Assembly: GCF_038008685.1 (NCBI RefSeq) | Contig: NZ_JBBOZQ010000001.1 | Location: 4,092,001 to 4,156,000, forward strand | Source of the DNA: Lysinibacillus sp. FSL W8-0992 | GTDB taxonomy: Bacteria; Bacillota; Bacilli; Bacillales_A; Planococcaceae | DNA: 64,000 nt | Reading direction: 5' to 3' | Part shown: positions 35,713 through 43,908 of the stretch, piece after piece | Numbering within the stretch: the stretch's first letter is position 1 | How the letters are laid out: the number at the start of each line of letters is the position of its first letter | The notes under the pieces: generated by a model | The model's input: the letters and a program-made list of their open reading frames with translations, nothing else | What the model was told of the DNA's origin: nothing | The model's database searches: none | Made by a program: the position numbers and the translations under genes

Positions 35713-35982
35713 TTAGCGACGTAAGCCTAAACGATTGATTAGTTCACGGTAACGTTGAACGTCAGTTTCACGAAGATATTTAAGTAAGTGACGACGACGA
35801 CCTACCATTTTTAGAAGACCACGCTCAGAGTGGAAATCTTTTTTGTGTGTACGTAAGTGAGTGTTTAAAGCGTTGATTTCAGCTGTTAAAACTGCAACTT
35901 GTACTTCTGGAGAACCAGTGTCACTTTCGTGAGTACGGTACTCAGCGATAATTTCGTTTTTACGTTCTTTTGTAATAGCCAT
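35713..35982 (-). CDS. rpsO: 30S ribosomal protein S15
   Basis: Primary 16S rRNA-binding protein of the small-subunit platform, 89 residues, full family length. It has [11 protein letters not shown], the [19 protein letters not shown] helix and the [10 protein letters not shown] segment. Start ATG giving MAITKERK after TTTAGGAGGTC; the extended reading frame upstream has no ribosome-binding site. Monocistronic between a promoter/leader and a terminator. Confidence 0.98.
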   Translation of the reverse strand: MAITKERKNEIIAEYRTHESDTGSPEVQVAVLTAEINALNTHLRTHKKDFHSERGLLKMVGRRRHLLKYLRETDVQRYRELINRLGLRR

Positions 35983-35999
35983 TTGTATTGACCTCCTAA

Positions 36000-36102
36000 A
36001 TAATTGTTTAATCCCCATTAGCACAGTAAACGTTGGAGTCATCGGTATACCGAGCTAAGGTTAAGCACTTTATGCACTTATGAATGTTACCATAAAATAA
36101 TG
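36000..36102 (-). promoter_or_regulatory. rpsO promoter and structured leader
   Basis: Minus-strand TTGCTT, 17-base spacer, TAACAT near 36074-36102. The leader then contains the perfect palindrome CGGTATACCG enclosed by TTAGC and GCTAA arms before the ribosome-binding site. S15 autoregulates through structured leaders in several bacteria; I cannot confirm a known S15 motif class by eye. Confidence 0.4.
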
Positions 36103-36250
36103 GGTCAAGCAAGTAATAACGTTGTTCTGGCAAACGTCCAAGCATTACAGACCTCAAGCAAATAGTGCTGAGTAAGCGAAACAGTACTGTAAGAGGGAGT
36201 GATTCTATCCTATTTAATACCATTTTACTCTGCATGCATTTTGACAGCGT

Positions 36251-37201
36251 CTACTCGATTACGTTAAAAAAGTGAATAGCCTCTTGCTTATCTTTTTCTA
36301 TTTGTGTTTTTAACGCTTCGATTCCGTCGAATTTACGCTCGCTTCGAATACGTTTATACCAAGCAACATGCACTTCCTCGCCATAGATGTTTTTCTCGAA
36401 GTTTAAAATATGAACCTCGATAGACAGTTGCTTGTCATTAGGATCTTTAAATGTTGGTTTATAGCCTACATTACATACGCCATCATACCAATTATTTTGC
36501 ACAAGTAGACGAACAGCATACACACCACTTGCTGGGATGTATGTGCCCTCTAATGCTTGAACATTGGCAGTAGGGAAGCCTATCGTACGTCCGCGCTTAT
36601 CGCCATGCACAACAATACCTTTTATGTCAAAAGGTCGCCCTAGAAGCATTCTTGCTGCCTCCATATCCCCCTCCTGCAATAACTTACGAATACGCGTTGA
36701 GCTAATTTTCTCAAGCGCATCGGTTTTCTTATCGACAACTGTTACACCATATTCCCCATTACTTAATGCACGCATATCTTCCATTGTGCCTTTACCAAAT
36801 GCACCAAACGAAAAATCAAAGCCTGCTGTAACGTGTTGAATGTTTAATCCTCGAATAAATGTATCAATAAAAGCAGCAGGTGACAGCTTTGCAAAGTCCG
36901 ATGTAAAATGGACAACAAATACAGTATCTACACCTTGTTCTTCAAACAGCTGCAATTTCTGCTGTAATAATGTAATATAGAATACTTTTTCATTTCGTCC
37001 GCCTAGCACTAAAGATGGATGCGGATCAAATGTCATTACGGCAGTTGAAATTTGTCGCTTGTCCGCCTCTTGCTTGGCAGCAGCAATAACCGCCTGATGT
37101 CCAATATGTACACCATCAAAAAAGCCAATTGCCAATGAGTAAGGCTGTATGCTTTCTCGTTGCTGTAATTGGTGTGGGTATTTTAAATGAATGACCTCCA
37201 T
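36251..37201 (-). CDS. ribF: Bifunctional riboflavin kinase/FMN adenylyltransferase
   Basis: Makes FMN and FAD from riboflavin. The 316-residue protein has an N-terminal nucleotidyltransferase domain (GFFDGVHIGHQ near residue 27-37) and a C-terminal riboflavin kinase domain (GRTIGFPTANV near residue 200). In B. subtilis (ribC) its FMN acts on the rib operon riboswitch. ATG after AGGAGG. It follows truB by 13 bases. Confidence 0.97.
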   Translation of the reverse strand: MEVIHLKYPHQLQQRESIQPYSLAIGFFDGVHIGHQAVIAAAKQEADKRQISTAVMTFDPHPSLVLGGRNEKVFYITLLQQKLQLFEEQGVDTVFVVHFTSDFAKLSPAAFIDTFIRGLNIQHVTAGFDFSFGAFGKGTMEDMRALSNGEYGVTVVDKKTDALEKISSTRIRKLLQEGDMEAARMLLGRPFDIKGIVVHGDKRGRTIGFPTANVQALEGTYIPASGVYAVRLLVQNNWYDGVCNVGYKPTFKDPNDKQLSIEVHILNFEKNIYGEEVHVAWYKRIRSERKFDGIEALKTQIEKDKQEAIHFFNVIE

Positions 37202-37214
37202 ACAAAAAATCCTC

Positions 37215-38126
37215 CTACTCTATCGTCGGAAACATTTTATGTGGTTTCATGTACCCTTCCTTAGTCGGATGGGCTTGATAAACCGCAAATGCTTTTCCTT
37301 TGATTCCAAACACAATTTTATCATGCACCTTTAATAATGCATCTGCTGGAAGCACTTGTCCATTGAAAATTTCTTTTTCATTAGCGGCAGTTATTTCAAT
37401 ATATGGATAGTCTGATAATGCATATTCTACAGGAAGTATGCATGTATTGATTTGTTCATTTTCCATTAATTCTGTAACTTGTGCCAGTGTAAAGCAATTA
37501 TCTTGCGTAAATGTACCTGATGCTGTTCGCACAAGCTCATGCATATGTGCAGGATATCCAAGTGCATCGCCTATTTGTACAGCAAGTGTACGAATATACG
37601 TACCTTTGCTACATGAGATTCTTACAGGGAATGTAATTTCATGTCCTTCGTAAGTTTCCTTCTCATCAAGTAACTCTAATGCATAAATTGTAACCTGTCT
37701 TGTTGGTCTTTCAACAGTCTCACCTTTACGAGCATATTCATATAAACGTTTGCCATTTACTTTTACAGCTGAAAACATCGGTGGCGTTTGATTAATGATA
37801 CCAGTTAAGGAAGCTAATACATCGAGCAGCTCCGCACGTGTAAACGACTTATTTGTGTTATCTTCGGCTACTGTTTCTCCTTCGGCATCTTCAGTTGTCG
37901 TTGTTCGCCCAATTGAAATCACTGCCTCATAAGTCTTACCTGCATCTGTTAAATATTCTGCAATGCGGGTTGCCTGTCCGATACAAATTGGAAGAACACC
38001 TTCCACTCCTGGATCTAATGTGCCCGTATGGCCTACTTTTTTTGTACGCAATATTTTTCGTAATTTAAAGACGCAGTCATGACTTGTCATGCCACGTTCT
38101 TTCCACAGCGGTAAAATACCATTCAT
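37215..38126 (-). CDS. truB: tRNA pseudouridine-55 synthase
   Basis: Makes pseudouridine 55 in the T-loop of tRNAs. 303 residues, with the catalytic aspartate in GTLDPGVEGVLP, and the SCSKGTYIRTLA segment of the family. The start is the ATG giving MNGILPLWKERG with AAGGGGGATTTTT before it; about fifty codons of open frame upstream cross a terminator hairpin and are not translated as part of it. Confidence 0.97.
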   Translation of the reverse strand: MNGILPLWKERGMTSHDCVFKLRKILRTKKVGHTGTLDPGVEGVLPICIGQATRIAEYLTDAGKTYEAVISIGRTTTTEDAEGETVAEDNTNKSFTRAELLDVLASLTGIINQTPPMFSAVKVNGKRLYEYARKGETVERPTRQVTIYALELLDEKETYEGHEITFPVRISCSKGTYIRTLAVQIGDALGYPAHMHELVRTASGTFTQDNCFTLAQVTELMENEQINTCILPVEYALSDYPYIEITAANEKEIFNGQVLPADALLKVHDKIVFGIKGKAFAVYQAHPTKEGYMKPHKMFPTIE

Positions 38127-38157
38127 AAAAATCCCCCTTAAACAAAATTGCATAAAA

Positions 38158-38194
38158 AAAGTCTGCCTGCATGAAGATGCATGTGGCAGACTTT
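38158..38194 (-). terminator. Terminator between rbfA and truB
   Basis: Perfect 10-bp stem AAAGTCTGCC with GGCAGACTTT, an inner TGCAT/ATGCA stem, and seven T on the minus strand. It lies inside the infB-ribF gene series, so it probably lowers expression of truB-ribF. Confidence 0.85.
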
Positions 38195-38205
38195 TACTGT
38201 TGTGC

Positions 38206-38547
38206 TTATTCTTTGTGTAAACCACGTAGCAATGAATCAATACGGTTCCCATATTCAATCGATGAATCGAATTCAAAGATTAACTCTGGTGTTCGACGTA
38301 AACGGATACGAGAACCGATTTCTGAACGGATAAAGCCAGCTGCTTTTACTAAAGCTTTTAGCGTTTCCTCACGTTCCCGTTCATTGCCTAAAGATGTAAT
38401 ATAAATTGTTGCTTGTTGTAAATCACCTGTTACATCTACACCAGTAACAGTAACGAAGCCAACACGCGGATCTTTAATTTTACGGCCAATAATATCACCA
38501 AGCTCTTTTTTCATTTGCTCAGCAACACGGTTTGAGCGTAGAGACAT
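38206..38547 (-). CDS. rbfA: Ribosome-binding factor A
   Basis: Assembly factor for the 30S subunit acting near 16S helix 1, and needed for cold growth. 113 residues, KH-like fold, with the family N-terminus [17 protein letters not shown] and [18 protein letters not shown]. Part of the infB neighbourhood. Confidence 0.97.
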   Translation of the reverse strand: MSLRSNRVAEQMKKELGDIIGRKIKDPRVGFVTVTGVDVTGDLQQATIYITSLGNEREREETLKALVKAAGFIRSEIGSRIRLRRTPELIFEFDSSIEYGNRIDSLLRGLHKE

Positions 38548-38660
38548 AATTAGTCACCTCAATTTCGATGTTCAAATATTTACGCTACAGGCGAATGATG
38601 ATGGCGCATGTTCACACGCCACATCAGCCTTCCTGCAACTATCGCAAATATCCTTACTAC

Positions 38661-38939
38661 TTATAAATAGTCTCGCCACACATTAAGCTGTTCCCAAGAC
38701 GGATTTGACTCTAAATAATGTAGAGCATGATTGATTTCACGCTCTGCTGCTTCTTTCGAGGAAGAAACAGCAACAAGCGCTAATTTCGTACGTTGCCATA
38801 CATCTTGATGGTCAATTTCTGCAATGGATACATTAAACTTCTGTTTTGTGCGAGTAATCATACGCTGTAAAACAGCGCGCTTTTCCTTTAACGAATGGGC
38901 AGTTTGAACGATAAATTCTACCTCAACGTATACAATCAT
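38661..38939 (-). CDS. ylxP: YlxP, DUF503 small protein
   Basis: 92-residue DUF503 family protein (VEFIVQTAHSLKEKRAVLQRM) conserved between infB and rbfA in Firmicutes; B. subtilis YlxP has been linked to ribosome assembly like RbfA. Its ATG overlaps the infB stop by one base (TAATG). Confidence 0.93.
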   Translation of the reverse strand: MIVYVEVEFIVQTAHSLKEKRAVLQRMITRTKQKFNVSIAEIDHQDVWQRTKLALVAVSSSKEAAEREINHALHYLESNPSWEQLNVWRDYL

Positions 38940-41227
38940 TATGCACGTTTAATTTCTTCCATAATGTATGCTTCAATGATGTCGCCTTCTTTAATGTCAT
39001 TGAAGTTTGTAATCGTTATACCACATTCGTATCCTCTTGCAACTTCTTTTACTTCGTCTTTGAAACGTTTTAATGTATCTAATTCGCCTTCGAAAATCAC
39101 GACGTTGTCACGGATGACACGTACGCCTGAATCGCGTGTTACTTTACCTTCTGTAACGTAAGAACCAGCAATCGTACCTACTTTTGATACTTTAATTGTT
39201 TGACGAACTTCCGCTTGACCAATAATTTTTTCTTCAAATTCTGGATCTAGCATACCTTTCATCGCTTGCTCGATTTCTTCGATTACTTTATAAATAACAC
39301 GGTGTAGACGAATATCTACGCCTTCTTCTTCCGCTGCACGTTTTGCATTAATATCAGGTCGTACGTTGAAACCGATAACGATTGCATTCGATGCTGCTGC
39401 AAGAGAAATATCTGATTCTGTAATTGCGCCAGCGCCTGTGTGGATAATTTTCACATTTACGCCTTCGACATCAATCTTCATTAGTGAAGCAGCCATAGCT
39501 TCTACAGTACCTTGAACGTCAGCTTTAACGATTAAGTTTAACTCTTTCATTTCGCCTTGGCTCATTTGTTCGAATAAGTTATCAAGCGTTACACGTTGTT
39601 TTTCAGAACGTTGTGCTTGAATAGCTGTCATTGCACGAGTTTCCCCAACTTGACGAGCTGTTTTTTCGTCTTCGAATACAACGAAGCGGTCACCAGCTTG
39701 TGGCACATCGTTTAATCCTGTAATTTCTACTGGCGTTGATGGGCCTGCTTCTTTCACACGACGACCTTTATCGTTGACCATAGCACGTACACGGCCATAA
39801 GCGTGACCAACTACGATAGGATCTCCGACTTTTAATGTACCGTCTTGTACTAATAGTGTTGCAACAGAACCACGACCTTTATCAAGTTGTGCTTCAATTA
39901 CAGTACCAAGTGCTAAACGATCTGAATTTGCTTTTAACTCTCCAACTTCGGCAACAAGTAAGACCATTTCTAACAATGTGTCAATACCTTCACCTTTTAA
40001 TGCTGAAATAGGGACGAAAATCGTTTCGCCACCCCAAGCTTCAGGTACAAGACCATGCTCAGTTAATTCTTGCATCACACGATCAGGGTTTGCTGATGGT
40101 TTATCCATTTTGTTAACAGCAACAATAATTGGCACTTCTGCAGCTTTGGCATGGTTAATCGCTTCAACTGTTTGAGGCATTACACCATCGTCTGCCGCTA
40201 CTACTAAAATTGTTAAGTCTGTTACTTTCGCACCACGCGCACGCATTGTTGTGAATGCCGCGTGTCCAGGTGTATCAAGGAACGTAATTTTTTTGTCGCC
40301 TTCAGTTACTTGGTATGCACCAATATGTTGTGTAATACCACCAGCTTCTCCAGCAGTTACTTTAGTATGACGAATTGAGTCTAGTAACGTTGTTTTACCA
40401 TGGTCAACGTGACCCATAATTGTTACTACAGGAGGTCGTTCTGATAATTCAGCTTCATTAACTTCCTCTGTTTCGAAGTGCGTTTCTAAATCCGTAATAT
40501 CCACACGGATTTCTTCTTCAACTTCTACACCGTAGTCTGCACAAATTAACTCGATTGCATCCTTATCTAATTCTTGGTTAATTGTAGCCATAACACCAAG
40601 CATAAATAATTTTTTAATGATTTCAGATGGCTCACGGTATAATTTTTTAGCTAATTCAGCTACAGAAAGTGATTCAACAAATGTAATTTTTTCTGGTAAT
40701 TCTTTTTGTTTCATTGGTATTGTTGGTTGATGCGTTTTTGGATGACGGCGTTTACCGCCGTGAATTCCTGGTTTTGGACGTTGGTTGTATCCACCGCCGC
40801 CTCTACGATTATTATTATTATTGTTATTATTATTATTTTGTGTCATATTTCGATTTTGATTACCTTTAGTATTCTTAGATTTTTCGTTAGACGAATTTGA
40901 GTTTTGTTGCGTTTGTTGATTGTAATTATTCGCTTTCGGCTTAGAAGTAGCAGACTGCTGCTTTTGTCCATCTTGCTTTTTCACCGATTGCTGTGGTTTT
41001 TGTTGTCCATTCGCTTGAGATCGTTGTGTTACATTTTGAGTAGGCTGTTTTGCGTCTCTTTTATCTGTTGGTGCTTTAAATGATTGGTTTAACTTTACCA
41101 CTGTGTCGTTCTCCAACATTGACATATGGTTTGTTACACTCACATTTAGTTTACTTAGCGCTTCAATAACCTCTTTACTCGATTTATTCACTTGTTTGGC
41201 ATATTCATGAACTCTGATTTTGGTCAT
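38939..41227 (-). CDS. infB: Translation initiation factor IF-2
   Basis: GTPase that places initiator tRNA on the ribosome. 762 residues: N-terminal IF2-N helix bundle (about 1-55), a low-complexity Gln/Asn/Lys linker with ten consecutive Asn, a second IF2-N-like segment (about 180-235), the G domain ([23 protein letters not shown]) and C-terminal domains II-IV. The poly-Asn run is encoded by nine AAT and one AAC codon and may vary in length. Follows ylxQ by 14 bases. Confidence 0.98.
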   Translation of the reverse strand: MTKIRVHEYAKQVNKSSKEVIEALSKLNVSVTNHMSMLENDTVVKLNQSFKAPTDKRDAKQPTQNVTQRSQANGQQKPQQSVKKQDGQKQQSATSKPKANNYNQQTQQNSNSSNEKSKNTKGNQNRNMTQNNNNNNNNNNRRGGGGYNQRPKPGIHGGKRRHPKTHQPTIPMKQKELPEKITFVESLSVAELAKKLYREPSEIIKKLFMLGVMATINQELDKDAIELICADYGVEVEEEIRVDITDLETHFETEEVNEAELSERPPVVTIMGHVDHGKTTLLDSIRHTKVTAGEAGGITQHIGAYQVTEGDKKITFLDTPGHAAFTTMRARGAKVTDLTILVVAADDGVMPQTVEAINHAKAAEVPIIVAVNKMDKPSANPDRVMQELTEHGLVPEAWGGETIFVPISALKGEGIDTLLEMVLLVAEVGELKANSDRLALGTVIEAQLDKGRGSVATLLVQDGTLKVGDPIVVGHAYGRVRAMVNDKGRRVKEAGPSTPVEITGLNDVPQAGDRFVVFEDEKTARQVGETRAMTAIQAQRSEKQRVTLDNLFEQMSQGEMKELNLIVKADVQGTVEAMAASLMKIDVEGVNVKIIHTGAGAITESDISLAAASNAIVIGFNVRPDINAKRAAEEEGVDIRLHRVIYKVIEEIEQAMKGMLDPEFEEKIIGQAEVRQTIKVSKVGTIAGSYVTEGKVTRDSGVRVIRDNVVIFEGELDTLKRFKDEVKEVARGYECGITITNFNDIKEGDIIEAYIMEEIKRA
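40808..40837 (-). repeat. Trinucleotide (AAT) tract in infB
   Basis: Ten Asn codons in a row, nine AAT and one AAC, in the unstructured linker of IF-2. Slippage could change linker length without shifting frame. Confidence 0.9.
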
Positions 41228-41241
41228 CTGCTCACCCCCGA

Positions 41242-41550
41242 TTATTTTTCGTTGAGTAGACTAGACAATTTACTTGCAAAACCTTTATCGGTAATAGCTA
41301 AAGCCACTCGGGCTTCCTTACCTGTAGCATGTCCTAGATCATAACGATCGCCAATTACATGATACTCAACGTTGTAATAAGTGCATTTATCTTGAATTTT
41401 TTTATTAGAGTTTTTAGAAGCATCGTTTGCTAGCAATACAAGCTTAGCATTACCATTGCGGACTTCCTTTACTACTAACTCTTCACCTGAAATAACTTTT
41501 CGGGCTCTAGCCGCTATACCAAGCAAATTAAACACTGCTTGATTGGTCAT
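41242..41550 (-). CDS. ylxQ: YlxQ, L7Ae-family K-turn RNA-binding protein
   Basis: 102-residue L7Ae/L30e-fold protein ([33 protein letters not shown]). Family members bind K-turns in RNA; B. subtilis YlxQ binds K-turns in vitro. Its start overlaps the ylxR end by four bases. Confidence 0.95.
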   Translation of the reverse strand: MTNQAVFNLLGIAARARKVISGEELVVKEVRNGNAKLVLLANDASKNSNKKIQDKCTYYNVEYHVIGDRYDLGHATGKEARVALAITDKGFASKLSSLLNEK

Positions 41551-41825
41551 AAAATAGCCTCCCGACGAATGAGCAATAGTAGCTCTTCATAAATCTCTTC
41601 AGGAATTTTCGCTTCAAGTTGGTGCCCTAATACATTTTTCTTACGCGCGATGTCAACCGCCTGTTCAGACTTTGAAACATAGGCGCCCCGTCCAGGTTTT
41701 TTCCCTGAAACATCAACGCTTACCTCGCCCTCTTTTGAGCGAACAACACGAATCATTTCTTTTTTTGGTAGCATTTCTCCAGTAGCTACACATTTTCGAA
41801 GTGGTACTTTTTTATTAATCGCCAT
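41547..41825 (-). CDS. ylxR: YlxR, RNase P-modulating DUF448 protein
   Basis: 92-residue protein of the YlxR (DUF448) family with PLRKCVATGEMLPKKEMIRVV and the GRGAYVSKS motif. B. subtilis YlxR (RnpM) influences RNase P and gene expression. Start ATG giving MAINKKVPLRK after AAAGGTGATT; upstream open frame overlaps an intergenic hairpin. Confidence 0.95.
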   Translation of the reverse strand: MAINKKVPLRKCVATGEMLPKKEMIRVVRSKEGEVSVDVSGKKPGRGAYVSKSEQAVDIARKKNVLGHQLEAKIPEEIYEELLLLIRREAIL

Positions 41826-41960
41826 AAGAATCACCTTTCCTCTCTGAAGCTTCGTAAGAGGTGGACTAGCCATAACCAATACGGCAAGGTGGAATTTTGT
41901 GATTTGAACATTGTGGAGTACAATTACGCCTCTCAAAATTCAGGACCTTTGCCACAGTTT

Positions 41961-42006
41961 CTGGCTTTATTCAGTCGGCCTGGGAACGCCCACTGAATAA
42001 AGCCAG
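41961..42006. repeat. Perfect 15-bp inverted repeat between nusA and ylxR
   Basis: CTGGCTTTATTCAGT and its exact complement around a 16-base loop, without a T-run on either strand. It is followed on the plus strand by a second small palindrome GTGAC-CA-GTCAC (about 42007-42018). Not a standard terminator. Confidence 0.75.
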
Positions 42007-42032
42007 GTGACCAGTCACACGGGCTTTCTTAC

Positions 42033-43166
42033 TTATTCTTCGTCGTCTTGATATAAGTCAACTGCAGCTGCTTCGAAGTCGCTATCTTCAGCAGGTACGA
42101 ACGTGCTTGTTGCAGATGGATAAATACCTAACTCACGTGCATCTGTTTCACTTTTAATATCAATTTTCCAGCCAGTTAATTTCGCAGCTAAACGCGCATT
42201 TTGACCACGTTTACCGATTGCTAAAGATAATTGGTAATCTGGAACTACAACCGTTGTTGATTTTTCTTCTTCATTTACTTGCACATCTAATACTTTTGAT
42301 GGGCTTAGTGCATTTGCTACGAATACAACAGGGTCTTCTGACCATTCAACGATATCAATTTTCTCACCGTTTAATTCATTAACAATTGTTTGTACACGAG
42401 CACCTTTTGCACCTACACATGAGCCAACAGGATCAACTTCTTCATTATGTGCATGAACAGAAATTTTAGAACGGTCCCCTGCTTCACGAGCAATTGATTT
42501 GATTTCTACAATGCCCTCATAAATTTCAGGCACTTCCATTTCAAACAAACGACGTAATAAGCCTGGGTGTGTGCGTGATACGATTACTTGTGGACCACGT
42601 GTCGTACGTTCAACTTTTGTAATATAGACTTTAATACGATCATGTGGATTGTATGTTTCGCCTTGGATTTGTTCGTTTTGTGGTAATGCTGCTTCTACTT
42701 TCCCAAGACCTACGTAAATGTTACGTGCATCTAAACGCTCAACAACACCAGTTACAATATCATCTTCTCGATCTACGTATTGTTCATAAATTAAACCGCG
42801 TTCTGCTTCACGTACACGTTGTGTAACGACTTGCTTCGCTGTTTGTGCAGCAATACGGCCAAAATTACGAGGTGTTACTTCTTGCTCAACAATATCTTCT
42901 AATTGATAAGCAGGATTGATAGCCTTTGCATCTTCTATTGCAATTTGTAAACGATCATCGTCAACTTCTTCAACAACATCTTTACGTGAAAACACACGAA
43001 TTGAGCCTTTGTCTAAATTTAAGTCTACTCGAACATTCTGAGCTTGGTTAAAGTTGCGCTTGTAAGCTGTTACTAATGCAGCCTCAATCGCTTCGATTAA
43101 CACATCTCTTGAAATTCCTTTTTGTTCTTCCAGCGCCGTTAGCGCATCTAACAAATCACTACTCAT
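42033..43166 (-). CDS. nusA: Transcription termination/antitermination factor NusA
   Basis: RNA polymerase-associated factor that promotes pausing and intrinsic termination. 377 residues: N-terminal polymerase-binding domain (about 1-125), S1 (about 135-200), KH1 and KH2 (about 230-345, with GSCVGAKGARVQ and AIGKRGQNARLAAKLTGW). The Gram-negative acidic repeats are absent, as in other Firmicutes. ATG after TTTAGGAGTG. Confidence 0.98.
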   Translation of the reverse strand: MSSDLLDALTALEEQKGISRDVLIEAIEAALVTAYKRNFNQAQNVRVDLNLDKGSIRVFSRKDVVEEVDDDRLQIAIEDAKAINPAYQLEDIVEQEVTPRNFGRIAAQTAKQVVTQRVREAERGLIYEQYVDREDDIVTGVVERLDARNIYVGLGKVEAALPQNEQIQGETYNPHDRIKVYITKVERTTRGPQVIVSRTHPGLLRRLFEMEVPEIYEGIVEIKSIAREAGDRSKISVHAHNEEVDPVGSCVGAKGARVQTIVNELNGEKIDIVEWSEDPVVFVANALSPSKVLDVQVNEEEKSTTVVVPDYQLSLAIGKRGQNARLAAKLTGWKIDIKSETDARELGIYPSATSTFVPAEDSDFEAAAVDLYQDDEE

Positions 43167-43190
43167 TTTATTTTCACTCCTAAATATGCA

Positions 43191-43667
43191 TTATGCTGAA
43201 AAATCGATGGCAAGACGTGCCAAGGCGATTTTTTCTTGTTCAATTGTTACTGTAATTTTCCGTGTTTTAACGGGTACTTCCATCACTAATGTATGTTCAT
43301 CATAAGATGTTAAGTAGCCTTGGAATTCCTTCATGTCCTTAATAGGCTCATAAGTCTTCACATAGATAAACTTGCCAACGGCTTTTTTAAAATCAGTATC
43401 TTTTTTTAATGGACGTTCTGCACCTGGTGAAGATACCTCTAAATAATAATTTTGTGTAATAGGATCTTTTTCATCCAACAGTAAACATAGTCGTTCACTA
43501 ACTTGAGCACATTGGCCAATGTCAATCCCACCCTCGGGTGTATCTACATAAACACGTAAAAACCAGTTACGTCCTTCTTTCACAAACTCAACATCCACCA
43601 ACTCAAGATTTAACTCTTCGACAATCGGTGTAGCAAGTTCTTCAATTAAAGATGGTACTTTGCTCAT
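43191..43667 (-). CDS. rimP: Ribosome maturation factor RimP
   Basis: 30S assembly factor, 158 residues, two-domain family with LELVDVEFVKEGRNWFLRVYVDTPEGG and the EVSSPGAERPL motif. First gene of the rimP-nusA-infB series. ATG after AGGAGGAAACA. Confidence 0.97.
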   Translation of the reverse strand: MSKVPSLIEELATPIVEELNLELVDVEFVKEGRNWFLRVYVDTPEGGIDIGQCAQVSERLCLLLDEKDPITQNYYLEVSSPGAERPLKKDTDFKKAVGKFIYVKTYEPIKDMKEFQGYLTSYDEHTLVMEVPVKTRKITVTIEQEKIALARLAIDFSA

Positions 43668-43908
43668 TGTTTCCTCCTGCGTTTTTCAATTTCAGGCGTA
43701 ATAAAACAGAAATTCCACCAGTGATGTTGGTGAAATTTGACGGTCTTACCTGCTGTTAGTCTAAAAAATTTGCTTTGCTTCGGTATAACAACAGAAAAGA
43801 GCGGGAATGCCCCACTCTTTTGCTGGAAAACTATCAACAAATTATTACCATAAGAATAGCACAATTTACGCTACAATGCAAACGACCTTATTTTAGGTCT
43901 AGCGCTTA
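43668..43908 (-). promoter_or_regulatory. rimP-nusA operon promoter and leader (overlaps polC terminator)
   Basis: Minus-strand TTGCAT (43877-43882), 17-base spacer, TATTCT (43854-43859). The polC terminator (43795-43821) and a second hairpin (AAATTCCACCA, 43710-43738, one mismatched pair) lie downstream of this promoter and so would be inside the operon leader. The promoter match is moderate. Confidence 0.5.
43795..43821 (-). terminator. Terminator after polC
   Basis: 11-bp stem AAAAGAGTGGG with CCCGCTCTTTT (one G-U pair), 5-base loop; the T-run partly overlaps the stem end. Confidence 0.75.

Noticed and set aside
43664-43864. 66-codon minus-strand frame upstream of rimP
   Set aside because: It spans the polC terminator and the leader hairpin and has no ribosome-binding site; better explained as non-coding leader.
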